The position numbers and the translations under genes are program-made. Below are positions 37,541-49,439 of a DNA stretch of 64,000 nt, one piece after another (positions within the stretch are counted from its first letter, which is position 1; each line of letters starts with the position of its first letter). Source of the stretch: Ischnura elegans. Its lineage: Eukaryota; Arthropoda; Insecta; Odonata; Coenagrionidae. The notes below the pieces were generated by a model that was not told the DNA's origin, made no database searches, and saw only the letters and a program-made list of their open reading frames with translations. Location of the stretch: contig NC_060251.1 of the NCBI RefSeq assembly GCF_921293095.1, forward strand, positions 98,566,566 to 98,630,565. The letters run 5' to 3'.

Positions 37541-38345
37541 CAGTGGCTCAGCGAGGGGGGTTTTGGGGGACAACCCTCCCCCCAGAACTCAGAGAAATTT
37601 TAAAATATCATCCATCTTCTATATTATTTCTACTGTATAGATACCTTTTCTCAACTAATACGCAATCAAACTCTACACATGAGGTACCAAAATGAACAGA
37701 ATTTATCAGAGAACATGCGACGGCATATCTTACTTCCTAAATATTGCTATTGTTTCTAAAAATGGTTTTTAAATAATTTAAAAAAAAAACAAAAAAACAA
37801 AAACTGGTAAATATTCCTGACGTTAACGGCGCACAAACTGATACTTTGTTCATTTGCAACATTATCTCACATTCTTTAAATAACTTTTATCAAAATGCGG
37901 CTGATTCCACATTCAAGTCTCCTGTTGATACGTAAGTATGAGTCATCATGTGCGTTTAACAAAGGATAGTGTAATTACTTCCAAAGTTGTGTTTAAAGAG
38001 GTCCTATGACCTCATTTGTACACGAACATTCCAATTATATTTGTACATAACACCCTGTCTTTTTTTCTACATTTTAAAATTAGAAACGCGCCTTTCCCTC
38101 TGTGGACCTGCATTGAAAAGAGCGGGGGAATCCCGCTGGGAGCGGGCGCAGCACGCTCGTTTTACATAAATTGATAAATGCAACTCAAAGCATAGTGTTA
38201 TTATTAATAAAATATCCCTCAGAAAGCCGTAAAACTCACCATTTTGAACCATTTATCTTAAAAATTTTCTGGAAGAGGGCACACTCGCACCTCCCGCATT
38301 CCATATCCCCCAATAGTAGTTGCTCCTAAAACCCACCTGGCGTTA
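37541..38345 (-). mobile_element. Two partial family B hAT-type MITE pieces
   Basis: 37541-37610 begins CAGTGGCTCAGCGAGG with a G run and a C run. 38200-38345 carries AATATCCCTCAGAAAGCCGT, AACCATTTATCTTAAAAA and GGCACACTCGCACCTCCCGC, the reverse of the family B body. The AT-rich stretch between them is not part of the family. Confidence 0.5.
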
Positions 38346-39591
38346 AATTCACAATTTCTATCGCTTCCCGAACGGTAATTAGAGAGGGTCTCTCCTGCCC
38401 GGTAATTATTTTTGCGTTTTCACAGTCAGTTGTGCAATTCCGGCGAAAGTATTGCCTACAAAGATAGACAAACATGGTATACATATCCAGTAAAACTCTC
38501 CGCTGAATCTTCATCACATCACGAAAGCCTACACGAGGTTCAAGGAAAATTTTGGGGCACTTTACAATTGCTGTGGCATTGAGAGCAATTTTGTAAAAGC
38601 GGCGCTTTGAAAATTATATTAAAGTGATTTAATTGGGAGTGTTTATCATTTTGGTCGCTATCCACCCTTGAGCATCTCGATATTTCAATACATGGACTCA
38701 AAAAATATCGACAAGGAATCCAGAAATTCTCTACCGCACATCCGCATTACTGTGCATGGTAGATCGGTGTACATATTCTTCTTATGGTATGTGGAATGGC
38801 ATTTAAGTTGAAAAATACAATATGAACTCTACAAATATGAACCTATTTAAGAAGCAGCTCATAAGTTACCCGATCAAATACCACCAAATTGAAAATTATT
38901 ATATAATAAAATTTATTGTGTTAACATTTAATGTATACAAAAAATCATTCCGTTTTGCGTCTATTTCATAATTGTAAGAATAAATTTATATTTCAATATA
39001 AAAACTATTTGAAAACGGTTTGGATTTTGTTGTTTTGCTTGTAATAACCCTATTGAATATTACTATCTTTCATGCGAGCAGAATTTTCGTTATGTCATGC
39101 ATATATGTTTTCACGTAAGCATGACTTAGTGTACTTAAGTTCATTTTTTGATAGCTGTTCTTTATTTTAATGGTAGTAACTTTAATGTTGCACTGTCATC
39201 ATTTAGTTGTTAAATTGCCACCTAAATTGCATTTTTATTCTTCGGTAATACTAAGCCAATGTCCCAAGGAGCATCATATCCTACAACTTCAATCAGCATG
39301 TGGATATGCATGTGATTTCTAAATGACTGCAAAAATTTGACACATGGATCTATAATGAGAGTTTTTCCCTTAAAACCAAGCACAGCTTGCGAAATTCTTT
39401 TAGCAAATTCATGAGACCAATTTTGAAATATGGAATCATCAATACATGGAAATGAGGTATAATATTGATGGGATTTAGGATTTACACGAGGCGAGACGGA
39501 GTCAATTTTTACCTCGTTGCGCATGCTACATATGTGATCAAGTTTACTCGCAAAATGATAGCCTAAAATGATATGCGCAATTACTCCTATA
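38346..39591. other. Intergenic, no feature recognised
   Basis: AT-rich sequence; the longest open frames have no recognisable motif. Confidence 0.45.
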
Positions 39592-40018
39592 CATGCAGCT
39601 AGGAATTATGGCTAAGGGGGGGTTTAGGAGCAACTTATCCTGGGGGGTATGGATAAGGGAGGTGCGGGTGCTCTCCCCTAGAAATTTTTTGAGATAAATG
39701 GTTCAAAATGGTGAGTTTTACGCCTTTATAAGGGATATTTTAATAACCCTTACGCTATTCTATGAGTAATATTAATCTAATTAAGTAAAATGGAAAATGA
39801 AAAAGAATAGACATTGTGCTTTCACATAAAGTTTCTTCTTTTTCCTCTTCAAAGTTTCTCCTTTTGTTTCTTCTTTTTCATTTTTCGTAATAAATCGCTT
39901 TCACAAAGTTACCTACGCCTCAAACCATATTTTTTAAGTAAAATGGATTAAATTTTAAAACTTCTCTGAGCTCTGGAGGCGGGGTCATCCCCCAAAACAC
40001 CCTCTCGCTACACCACTG
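39592..40018 (+). mobile_element. hAT-type MITE, family B, with a nested 139-bp insert
   Basis: Starts CATGCAGCTAGGAATTA and ends CTCGCTACACCACTG; 8-bp flanks CTCCTATA and CTCCTCTA (39584-39591, 40019-40026) differ at one base. Inside, 39795-39933 is a foreign insert flanked by a 14-bp duplication TTAAGTAAAATGGA (39781-39794, 39934-39947). Confidence 0.8.
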
Positions 40019-40219
40019 CTCCTCTAGATGCAGAGAATTACTTGAAAAACATCTAATCTCCATCAGAATTGAGCTTCTAATTTATCAATCGAATTTATTT
40101 ATGATAAAAATTATTTTTTTAACGATCAACAGAAGGAAATTGGTGATCAATGGGAAACTTTCGTGCGGAATTGGGGAATCTTTCGTAAAATATATAAATT
40201 CAGTCATTTCCATAAATTT

Positions 40220-40236
40220 ACAATATATAAAAGGGC
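40220..40236 (+). promoter_or_regulatory. Candidate TATA box upstream of lectin 1
   Basis: ATATATAAAAGGG matches the TATA consensus well and lies about 410 bp before the lectin 1 start codon on the same strand. No clear initiator or following splice donor could be fixed, so the transcript start is uncertain. Confidence 0.3.
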
Positions 40237-40635
40237 TTAACCCTTGAGCTCCCCTTGGCAACGTCACAGAAGTTCACAATTTTCTAGGAAGCGTCTCGGT
40301 TTTCTACCTCCCGAGTTTTTAGGAGTTCGTTCAGCTCAAATATCTCCTTATATCAACGCCGCTCGAAGCAATGCCTGTGGAAGCCAAAATGGTATCGTTT
40401 GAACAAGCATAAACAATGATCGGCAGGACACCACCATGACTTAATGTTCGGCGGAATATCTCGGGTCATTACAGCTAACGAGCTTCCTTGTCTCCTCGCT
40501 CAAGAGGCTATCCTGGCTGGAGAGTTTCGTATTCCTTTTATCAGTTGAGATGCGGAAGCTACATAAGTGGCCACTTTTGGGGAGCGATTGCCCATTTTCC
40601 CGCCAGAGTTTGTCTTCGTGTCGGCCGCCCTCGCG

Positions 40636-40771
40636 ATGCTGGCCGAGTTGTTGGTCGCGGGCATCTGCCTAGCCGCCTCGTCCAGGGCAGACAGGGAAGT
40701 GCCATTGTCTTCGGTCATCGACAACAACAGAGCCATCCCCTTTGACGTCGACCCCCTGCTATGTGCCACGA
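40636..40771 (+). CDS. Lectin 1 exon 1: signal peptide and linker
   Basis: Codes 45 residues, hydrophobic [16 protein letters not shown] and then a charged linker ending DPLLCAT. A possible acceptor CCCGCCAG ends at 40606, so an upstream noncoding exon is likely, as in lectin 2. Donor ACGA|GTGAGT. Confidence 0.85.
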
Positions 40772-43700
40772 GTGAGTATGAAAAATTGTGCGGACAGATT
40801 TATCTTAGATGCGCAGCACTTTTGACTCAATGTTCTCATACAAGATACGTGGAATCAGTAATGTAAGGTTGTCCGATTCATATCGATAAATGATCATGAT
40901 GAATTATATCATAGTGATAAGGAGTCCTATTGTACTAACGGAATCATTGCATGATCAAATGACTCGAAATGAATATACACATTTAATGGCACAGGTGCAA
41001 CGTTAGATGTGTACAAAAGAATGAATTCTACAGTTTTACTTGCCCTGGATTCGAACTCAGATCTCTCAATTTCCGGTTGGATTAATTACTAGATAGGCAT
41101 AATTTATTGGTGACTAGGAATTCCGATCTTGAATCTCAGTCAAGAGAAATAAATGTATCCATAGTTATTATGATTTTTATACAGTCTTTTCAAATTAGAA
41201 AAATGTTTTAATTTAGGAGTGTATAATCCATCAAAAAAACTCCGCAAAAAGAATTTTTTCAGGATTTAGAATTCTTCACAGTCCTATAGCAACATTATTT
41301 TGTATATTGGCAGGGTTTACTTTAGCGGGACGATTTATTCAACCTTTGCTAAATAACTCAATGTTCAGAAATAGCTAAGAAGTATAAAAAAGCAAGGTAT
41401 CGTGGGATTTTTTCGGGGTCAACTTCTTGAATCGACGGTTATTTTTTACAATAAGGCTCGACAGAAAAATCACAACTATCGTTCTATGAGGCGTAATACA
41501 ATACCTTCCTACCCGACCTTTTCATTTATAAATCCAATAAAAAATGTCGCGTATAAGCTGTCAGTTTGGATGATTCAAAAAATCGATATTCTTTAACAAC
41601 ATTTCGGAATGTAATGAGTACCAACTTCGGGGCTAAATAGAAAGAATCACATGATTGTACCCTTTTATGAGTGACGACATAGACTCGATATTTTTAATGG
41701 ATGTTTAAGAGGTGCAAATGATAATATTACGTTTTAACCTTTAACAAAGTCGAAAATCGTGTTAGTTACACCATTTATAACTCAAGATGAAGGCTCTACC
41801 GATTTTAATGAGATTGGGTTTTTTGGATTCGTCTCAGCCCCGGATAACATAATAAACATTAAAAAATAGTAAAAGTCTACAAAAAATTTACCTTGATCAT
41901 AGGAGTATTTCTTTAGGAGTTGGTAACACTGCAAAAGTATAATATACATGGTATGCAATTCCACTGCGTAAAACTCCTTCATCATTAATGTATGTACATT
42001 TAACTTGTCGAGTAAATTACACTAGTAATACAATTTGGTGCCTGTAAAAACAGAAATAAGACGAGTCACAATACCGAGGTTTTCGTTATAACGATCGCTC
42101 TTATCACTCAAACGTGTTTTTATCAATAGTAGATAAATCATTTCACATGGCCAGGATACGAACTACTCTTCCAATTAACGGTCGGATATGCATCATGCTA
42201 TGCTGACCTTGCTCCATACCCACATATGCGATCGGAAATCGGGAGTTACGATCTATTCACTTATTTTATTCTATATGGCTCTTTACTAAGTATGAATAAA
42301 ACCATTTGATTTATGTTATATGAACCGCAGTTGTATGCATTTTTATGGTGTGCTGATCTAGGGCTCTAGGAAATGTAATATATATTTACATTGAAGGTCA
42401 TCATCAGTCTCATGATAATTGGTATTAAATGACCGAAGTCTACTTAAAGATACCTTATACATGGAATCAGTAGGTCAAGGTTGTCCGTATAAATGGTGCC
42501 TATAAGTAACACATGGAAAATTTCTCGTATGCTGTTCTCGAATTGATTTATTTTTGTTACTTTTTCCTCCAACCATTACTTTACCAGAGTTTGCTCAGGA
42601 GAACTTAATGAAAGATGAAATTTCATATTATTATCACATCCAGACCAATTCATCAGTTCAAATTATTGAGGTTAAGGTTATTACTAAGATTACATTTAAT
42701 GTCGCAATTAGTTATTAATTTAGAATGAATGTCACAAATTTTCCTGAATTTCATTTTCCACCTGCTTTTTCAGGGACTATCCATGACTACATGTACCCAG
42801 GAAGTCACGGGTACTTCTTCTCGTGGGAAGAGCCCGGGACAGCGAAGTTAGAGCTCGACTGGTCGGAGGCCAGGGAGTTCTGTCGTGCACGTTGCATGGA
42901 ACTGGTTTCCTTGGAGACCAAGAGAGAAAACAAGTTCATCAAAGACAGGCTCGTCAAAGGTAATACCACTAGTGATTTCTATGCATGCATCACTGAACTC
43001 AAAACGCAGGAATAATCCCCTACTAATATCAAACGCTTAGACACATTCCAAAATAAAATTACGCGCTACCTCACAAACCAGCGCAAACTCATTCCAATGC
43101 AAGTAATCAGACGCGCGCATGAAGTACGCACAATACGCGAGTTTCTGAAGCAAGCTATGCGCCTTCAAAAATCCTTTCCTCGCAAGATACCTGTACCTAC
43201 AGAAAAACTATGGGATTGTCCAGTTCACCGTAAAAGCTTCAAAAGCTACAGATTTCCAAAATAAAAATTCGGTAACAACGAATTCTGTCCTATGGGTATG
43301 ATTTTAAAAATATTTTTCTATTTTTTTATAAATATATCAGAATATTAATTAAATATTCTGATATAATTCCAACTAATCTGATATTAAATTTAGATTTTTG
43401 AGTGATCTGATTTAAATCCCAATTAAAATTTGATTATGTCTGATCCTGATCGGACAGGTAACCTGATCAGTATCCAAATCAGCTCATTCTCATTATAGTA
43501 TTCCTCCGGTGAAGTTAGGTTCGCATGAAGAATATTCGAATACTTCTAGCCGTCTCTGCTCTCATACTCGGGCTGAACATTAATTAATAAAATTCCCGAA
43601 AATACCAGCTTCTCAGAAGAAATCGATGCCTGCAAAACATATTAATTGATAATAGTGATTTTGAAGGTGTCTAGAAGTTTACCTACCTAGAAGTCAAGCT

Positions 43701-46700
43701 TAATAATGACTAGGAGTCAGGCTTAATGACCATAGGGTAATGAAAGGTAATTAGGCATATTTTGCAAACATAACTCTCCTAAAATCATCTCAATTATCAA
43801 GGAATAGAAAGATGAAGAACCTAATAAACTCATATTAGATCAGTTGTAACTTATGGAGCTGAGACATGGTCATTATCGATTCGGGATGAAGAAACTGATA
43901 GAAAATTTGAAAGAAAGATCATTAGGAGGATCTACGACCCAATTAAGAAAAGGAGATAATTACAAGGAGAATTAGAATGAACATGGAGATAAATGAAATA
44001 CTGGAAGGGAAGGATATAATTAAATTTGCCGGCCTCGGTGGCGGCGGGGTACAATTCTCTCCTGCCACACTAAAGGTCGCGGGTTCGAATCCTGCCTGGA
44101 TGGTTAACCCCTAACCAGGGCATGGTTGTTTGTGATTTTCCTATATCTAACGATTTTATCGTTGGATCTTTCTTCCTCATAGAATGATCCTCTAAGGTCG
44201 TTAGAATATTGATTGCGTATCCTTGGTTTCGCTAATAGTAGGGCCCGCCCGCCTTGTGACGGTGCGGGACTCCTCGTCCCTTCCCATCCTTCCCTATCCC
44301 CTCCCAGGAGGCGTCGTCGGGCTCTCATCGCGGCGGCGCCTCCTTCCTTGTTCCTTCCCGTCCTTCCCCTTCTGGGTGCAGAGGAGAAAAGCTCGCGCTT
44401 ATAGTCCCTGCCCTAGGAGTGTATCCCCGCGAACCCGCCCTAGGTTTTCGTTCCTATTGTGATTTTCCTATGTTGATTGTTGAATACCCTCGATATAAAT
44501 GACAAATAGTGATGTTTTCGGGGTGACGGAAACAAATATAAAAAATAAAATTTGCCATGTCACTTCTGCTGGCATGGTTGGGACCATAGGCGGATCTAGG
44601 GGGAGCACGGTGGAAGTGCCCCCCCCCCCCCCCGACCCTTAAAAAATATGCAAGATTTTCAATTTGGTCCCATTGTCATTGCGTTTGTTTCGTATTACGA
44701 GGTATCCTTGAGCCCTCCCAGAAAAAAATTCCTGGATACGGCCTTGCTTGTGCCCCCCCAGAAATAAATCCTGAATACGGCCTTGCTAATGTCCCCCCCC
44801 CCCCCCCCTAGAAAGAAATACTGGATCCGTCCGTGGCTGGGACATGTAGGGAAAGGACATGTAGGGAAAGGACATGTAGGGACGAACGGAAGGGGTCAGA
44901 ATATGAGGTAGTGCATGGAAGAGATGGCTTCAGGATGTGGAGGATGATTTGAGAGCAATGGGAGCCACAAGATAAAAGGATAAAGCAAGAAAATAATTGT
45001 GGAGGCTTCAAATAGAGGAAGCCAAGGCTCACACCGGGCTGTAGTGCTGCATATGATGACGATATCTCTAATGTCAATTTGGACTTTACCTCTACAATAC
45101 TCAATGAGGTCTAACCCCCCCTTCTACATTCTGTCTAGAAGTTCTATTCTCTTCCTCCCCCTCCCTCGTTTACCTAACATTCTGCTCATTGGCAGTGGCG
45201 CCGACTCCATAGGGCGTGAGGGGGCCCGAGCCCCATCAAAACTTTTTTATGGGGGTGAGGAAAAAATGTGTCAGTCTTGTTGATTTTCTCCTGAGTGTCC
45301 AGTTATCGAGAGTTGAGTTAACAGGTTTCAACTTTTGATCGTATGACTCTTCTAAAATACTTTCAAAATTTTTAAAACTCACTATTCATAGAATTTCCCG
45401 GATAAAGACCCCCGGTATGGGCACCCCCATTAATTTTTATTGGTATTAGACTTAATTTTTAACTGCGCTCAGGGGCGCAGCTAAAAATTAAGGCTACGGG
45501 AGAGGGGGGTTTAGACGCAACTAATACTGGGAGTTGAGGGGGATGTAGTACCCGACGGGGTAAGCAGGAGGTGCGAGGTCCCTCCCATAGAACACTTTAA
45601 GATGAGTGGTTCAAAATTGTGGGTTTTACGGCTTTCTGAGGAATATTTTATTAATCCTTACACTATTCTACAAGTTATATTAATCCAATTACGTAAGATG
45701 GATTCCACTAAAAAATTTCTCTGAGCTCTGGGGTGGGTGTGGGTTAATCCCCCCCCCTCGCTGCGCCACTGAATTTCTGCTCATTAACATTGTATTCAAC
45801 ATCCCCTCCTCGCTAAGTACTCCCTCCATTCATACATTTTGTCTCCTCCGTATCTTCATCTTGAAGCTGCCTCTCCTCACCCACCATGTCCAGCACTTAG
45901 TCATTCCACTTCCTCAAGATTAATTCTTGATGAAAATTCATTGGTCAATTTTTGGAAAAGTCAGGGGTCTGAGCCTTTCATTCTTTCAGTGGCCATTCCG
46001 ATAGACATAATATCGTCAAATCGTAAAATTTTGCAAGCGCTCCTACCAATCAACACGGATATTAAATTCATTCGCGAATACTACAATAAAATGTCTCGCT
46101 CAAGTAAAAGTTCAAGCGGAACCATTTTGATAGCCTTTCGATTTTTCTAATATTAGTTATCAGCAGAGCTTTTCTACAATCCCCCCAGCTATTCCTAGTA
46201 AGTACAACTGAAATAACTTCCCCACTTACATAAGATGGCGCAAGATAATTTAACCTGGCACCATAATTACTAACTACGACTGCGACTAAGATTTTCCGGG
46301 AATTGGAACTTTACGAGACTCGAAAGGTAAAAAAAAAAAGAGATAAAGTTAGAAATAAGCTGATATTACACTGCTTCTTGGCTTTGGTGAAATCAAGACA
46401 AGTTTTTCAAAACTTACTGGGAACCATTGAATTGACTACGAAAGAATCATTATCAATAATAACACATCAGTTAAGGTGGGTTTTCGCTGAAGCGATCAGA
46501 ATGGCGTATCTACAAAAGATTCTTCACATAGGAATACAACCGAATTCTTTGAATCCGGTCTATAAACCTCGCCTATTATTTCAGCCTTATCGAACTCCCA
46601 GTCTCTTCCCTTTTTTTACAATTTTAACATTACTTAGCTCACTAATACTTGCGCAACCCGCTTCATCTGTCTTATCTTTATGTATTTCAACATCGACAGA

Positions 46701-49439
46701 ATGTTTACGAATATACGCGGAATTTTCAAAGCTAAATTACTTCCGCGTAAAATTTACGAAAATGGCTAATTTCCTCAATTTAAATTACATTTTGGAGTCA
46801 ATTCTTCAAACCTTTTAGCGAAATGTCTATCCCTATTCTCCAAATACCGAGTAAACCGATTTTCGGCGTTTGTGATTACTCTTGTCGGCGCAGCAGGGGT
46901 TATGTTAGCAATTTCTTTTTGGGTCTCGGACTTCAAAGGTTGAAGGGCCTCTGCACGGTTTTAATAAACACAGGATTTCAAAGAAAAAAAACATAGAATA
47001 AAATCACAAGGGGCCAAATCGGAAGAGCGTGTCGGCCACTCCAAATTACCCCTATTTGGGATGTGGTAATTGGGGAAGTGTTCCCTTCAGCCAGCTGTAA
47101 CAGCCATCGATGCTCTAAAATTGTGAGCCGATGCACAGTCTTGTCATAACCATATGTCCCCTCATCTAGCAGTGGAAAAAATTCTGTAAAATGCTTATCT
47201 GAAACTTCTATTTTTCGCTCCTAAGGTCGCCAGAAATACATGTGGACGAGCGGGCGCAAATGTACATTTTCCGGCTGTGATCGTCCTGATTTGAAACCTG
47301 TCAACGTTTTCGGATGGTTCTGGACAGGCAGTTTGCAGAAGATGGCCCCCACCACCAACAGAGTTGACACTGATTGGAGTGACCGTGGAGGGTAAGAAAT
47401 TGACTTCGGTCTTTTCTAGAATATCTCAGGTGGAGCTCAGAATATTACTATAGATAATATTACTTTGAATAACTCCATCTTATAGTGATGGTTAAAAACT
47501 TTGCATTCCACTGTGAATGGGGAACTTGCATGAAATTTGTTCATCATGCTAGTAAGTCTCACTGAATAGACAATTTTCTCACGAGTCCAAATATATAAGC
47601 CAAAACTCTCCTAGTATTCCACAAACGTCATTAAACGCTTATTAAAAGTGATATAATATGGATTGATGTCACGTGACCTGAAACGACTTCTGACGTCATC
47701 ACACGGCACACCATTCACTTCGCTAAGAGAGTAGATGGGCAGAGTCTTGATTGCAATATATCGAAGTAAAAATCATCAACGAGCTTTGTAGTAGTTCCTC
47801 AAAGGACAAGTTGACTTTATGGGAGGGATTTAAGAAAGCACAATACGACAGTTTACTTTTGGTCGACTCCCTTATGGCGGCTGATTTTCTGAAAAATAGT
47901 GATTGCTTCCAAATCTCACCAAACAATCCCCTTCATTTGTTTCAATAACGCCTTGGCGACCCAACATATTCACAATCTGCTGATTGACGTTAAAACAGCA
48001 ATTATTTTCGCCATATTTGCATTTGAGCCCCTGAATAGGCTTATTTTCTCTTCACTTCCTCATCCTGTCATCAGTGGATACCGTGCCGTGACGTCACGCT
48101 CCGATGACGTCTTGTTTTCAATCAGTCGATGAAGATTAATTTTCAAAGACTCATAACTTAGCTAAAAAACATAATTCAACCGCGAAATTTTCGGCGAGTA
48201 CATTTGATGAAGGCTCCTTCTTATTCTAGTACCTAGAACAAATTGTTGCATGTTCCTTATTGTTAAAAAAAATACAGTCCCGTTGATTGATGATCTTGGT
48301 TTACGAGTCCAAGTGGATTTAAAGTTATTCATTATTTTTACTTTTTTTAATCGCACAAAAACGACCGCTCGCCATTATTATCAACCTTAGAGTAAATATG
48401 TATTGGAGTGGAGCTCAGAATATTATTATAGATAAGATTACTTTGAATAACTCCAACTTATAGTGATGGTTAAAAACTTTGCATTCCACGATAGTATTTT
48501 TTTATTCAAGGCTAGTTTCGACACATTATAGCACTATCAAGTAGTGAAAATACTATGCGTTTACTAAAAAGTATCTGAATTATATGTTGTATTTTTACAA
48601 CTTGAAAATGCTTCAGTTTAAAAAAAATGGTATCAGATAAATACTATGAGCATTTCAATAGAATCCAAACTTTTTGTTCATCAGCTTCAGAGTAAGAAAT
48701 TATTAAAGCGCTTAAGGTCTTTGCCCTGAACCAAAATAAATCTACGCTGTACTTTGCAAAGGCAAATGTCGAAAAATATATTACAGAATTGATACTTTGT
48801 GGTAATTTATTTTATGAATTGATGATTCGAAACTTGGTATTCTAATTAAGCATTGATGTTATTTATTCAATACTAGTTTCCGTACGATGCAGCAATCTCA
48901 AGTGATAAAAATTCTATCAATTAACCAATAAAATTTTCATTACTCCTGCATAAATTACTCGAATTTTCGATGTATCGAAAATTATTAAAAGAATTATCCG
49001 TCACAAAAAATAACGGTCCATCGGAATGTTTGGGTTCTCGTAACCGTTATTTAATAACTCTAACATAAACCATAGTTTATAGTATAGTAAATAGTAGTTT
49101 ATAGTATAGTAAACTATAGTTTGGGAAAGTTATAGTTCTAAAGAATTGCCCCAACTCTTAGAATTGCACTATACGCTGCTTTTTTTGTTTGATGTAAAAA
49201 TAACTTCACATGACTGTTCGAATTATTATTCTAGGTTTGGACGACCACAACCCGACAACCGCGAGAAGCTTCAAGGAGGTCCCGAAGAGGAGTGCCTGGC
49301 GATCCTGAATAACTTTTTCGGCGACGGCCCGAGGTGGCATGACATTGCCTGCAAGCACCGTAAACCATTTGCGTGTGAAGAAAGTGATACGCTCTTAGCG
49401 TCCGTGTCTCAGGCGAATAAATATATGATCCAACCATAG
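40636..49439 (+). CDS. Secreted C-type lectin 1 (QPD/WHD type), four coding exons
   Basis: Spliced gene of 230 codons: exons 40636-40771, 42774-42959, 47226-47391 and 49235-49439 with intron phases 1, 1, 2. It encodes a signal peptide ([16 protein letters not shown]) and one carbohydrate-recognition domain: GYFFSW, then [24 protein letters not shown] and [14 protein letters not shown], and QPDNRE (168-173) with WHDIAC (197-202). QPD usually favours galactose-type sugars; WHD replaces the common WND calcium motif. An in-frame ATG at 40567 exists, but the one at 40636 gives a proper signal peptide and matches the paralogue. It is the convergent paralogue of the gene at 53075-61445. Immune or cuticular roles are possible; the sequence does not decide. 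Confidence 0.93.
40772..42773. other. Lectin 1 intron 1, with SINE-like remnants
   Basis: AT-rich. About 41030-41100 holds CCTGGATTCGAACTCAGATC (a B box on the - strand) and CAATTTCCGG, similar to the SINE at 50400-50530. A weaker B-box-like CCAGGATACGAACTACTC lies at 42151. No exon-like segment seen. Confidence 0.45.
42774..42959 (+). CDS. Lectin 1 exon 2: first half of the lectin domain
   Basis: Codes [17 protein letters not shown] through [13 protein letters not shown] to KDRLVK. Acceptor CTTTTTCAG, donor AAAG|GTAATA, phase 1 at both ends. Aligns with 57025-56846 of lectin 2. Confidence 0.92.
43018..43265 (+). mobile_element. LINE C-terminal fragment, Jockey-like
   Basis: Reads [20 protein letters not shown] and [19 protein letters not shown], which resembles the NIKKLQRLQNK and IPTIREFI segments at the end of Jockey-like LINE proteins. 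A single frame over about 80 codons. Confidence 0.5.
44031..44547 (+). mobile_element. tRNA-derived SINE, full length
   Basis: Head GGCCTCGGTGGCGGCGGGG (A box region) and GGTCGCGGGTTCGAATCCTG (B box), a GC-rich body with GGCGGCGCCTCC, and an A-rich end. Flanked by a 9-bp duplication AAATTTGCC (44022-44030, 44548-44556), so it retroposed into the LINE. A headless copy is at 11303-11624. Confidence 0.88.
44585..44835. mobile_element. hAT-type MITE, family E
   Basis: Inverted ends CATAGGCGGATCTAGGGGG and CTGGATCCGTCCGTG; 8-bp flanks GTTGGGAC and GCTGGGAC (44577-44584, 44836-44843) differ at one base. Three C runs of 7 to 15 bases lie inside. It interrupts the LINE. Confidence 0.8.
45193..45771 (+). 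mobile_element. Two hAT-type MITEs end to end (family C then family B)
   Basis: Family C from CAGTGGCGCCGACTCCATAG (45193) to about 45469, then family B from CAGGGGCGCAGC (45470) to CTCGCTGCGCCACTG (45771). The pair is bracketed by TTCTGCTCATT at 45180-45190 and again at about 45775-45785. Confidence 0.65.
45787..46790. other. Lectin 1 intron 2, no feature recognised
   Basis: AT-rich. It holds the longest open frame of the window (46303-46818), but this lacks motifs and starts at TTG; see rejected items. Confidence 0.4.
46800..47190 (-). mobile_element. IS630/mariner-like transposase remnant
   Basis: On the - strand, [18 protein letters not shown], then [19 protein letters not shown], matches the region around the second catalytic aspartate (WPARSPDLxxCDFFLW) of IS630/mariner-like DDE transposases. 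Several frame changes and stops make it non-functional. Confidence 0.7.
47226..47391 (+). CDS. Lectin 1 exon 3: middle of the lectin domain
   Basis: Codes [34 protein letters not shown] and [18 protein letters not shown]. Too few codons to stand out as an open frame; recognised by the match to 54335-54182 of lectin 2. Acceptor CTCCTAAG, donor GAGG|GTAAGA, phase 2. Carries four residues more than the paralogue around APTTNRVDT. Confidence 0.92.
47392..49234. repeat. Lectin 1 intron 3 with direct repeats and GAAAC-type motifs
   Basis: An 80-bp direct repeat (GAGCTCAGAATATTAYTATA to AAAACTTTGCATTCCAC) occurs at 47431-47512 and 48410-48490. On the - strand, 48545-48490 and 48915-48860 read CTTGATAGTGC/CTTGAGATTGC and then CGAAACTAGCCTTGAATAAA or its variant, members of the hairpin motif group. 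The rest is unmarked. Confidence 0.6.
49235..49439 (+). CDS. Lectin 1 exon 4: QPD and WHD motifs, C-terminus
   Basis: Codes [24 protein letters not shown] and [17 protein letters not shown], then a short tail and a stop. Acceptor TTATTCTAG, phase 2. Holds the calcium and sugar contact residues. Confidence 0.93.

Larger units (their letters stand above)
43830..45060 (+). mobile_element. LINE C-terminus interrupted by a SINE and a hAT-type MITE
   Basis: Left part reads [18 protein letters not shown] and [13 protein letters not shown]; after the two insertions the line resumes with LGHVGKG, and finally EEAKAHTGL-like text near 45015. This order is the usual end of insect LINE proteins. A 15-bp unit ACATGTAGGGAAAGG is repeated about three times at 44841-44885. 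Confidence 0.65.

Noticed and set aside
40567-40635. The upstream in-frame ATG of lectin 1
   Set aside because: Starting there adds 23 residues before the hydrophobic signal; the ATG at 40636 gives a normal signal peptide like that of lectin 2, and an acceptor lies between the two ATGs.
40500-40769. Antisense open frame over lectin 1 exon 1
   Set aside because: Shadow of the real exon; the low-complexity composition fits no protein family I know.
44031-44110. A tRNA gene
   Set aside because: A and B boxes are present, but there is no closed cloverleaf and the unit continues into a SINE body with target duplications. The same holds at 26290, 50460 and 50570.
46303-46818. The longest open frame in the window (171 codons, + strand)
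   Set aside because: It begins at TTG, has no recognisable motif, lies in a repeat-rich lectin intron, and has AT-driven codons. Most likely a chance frame.
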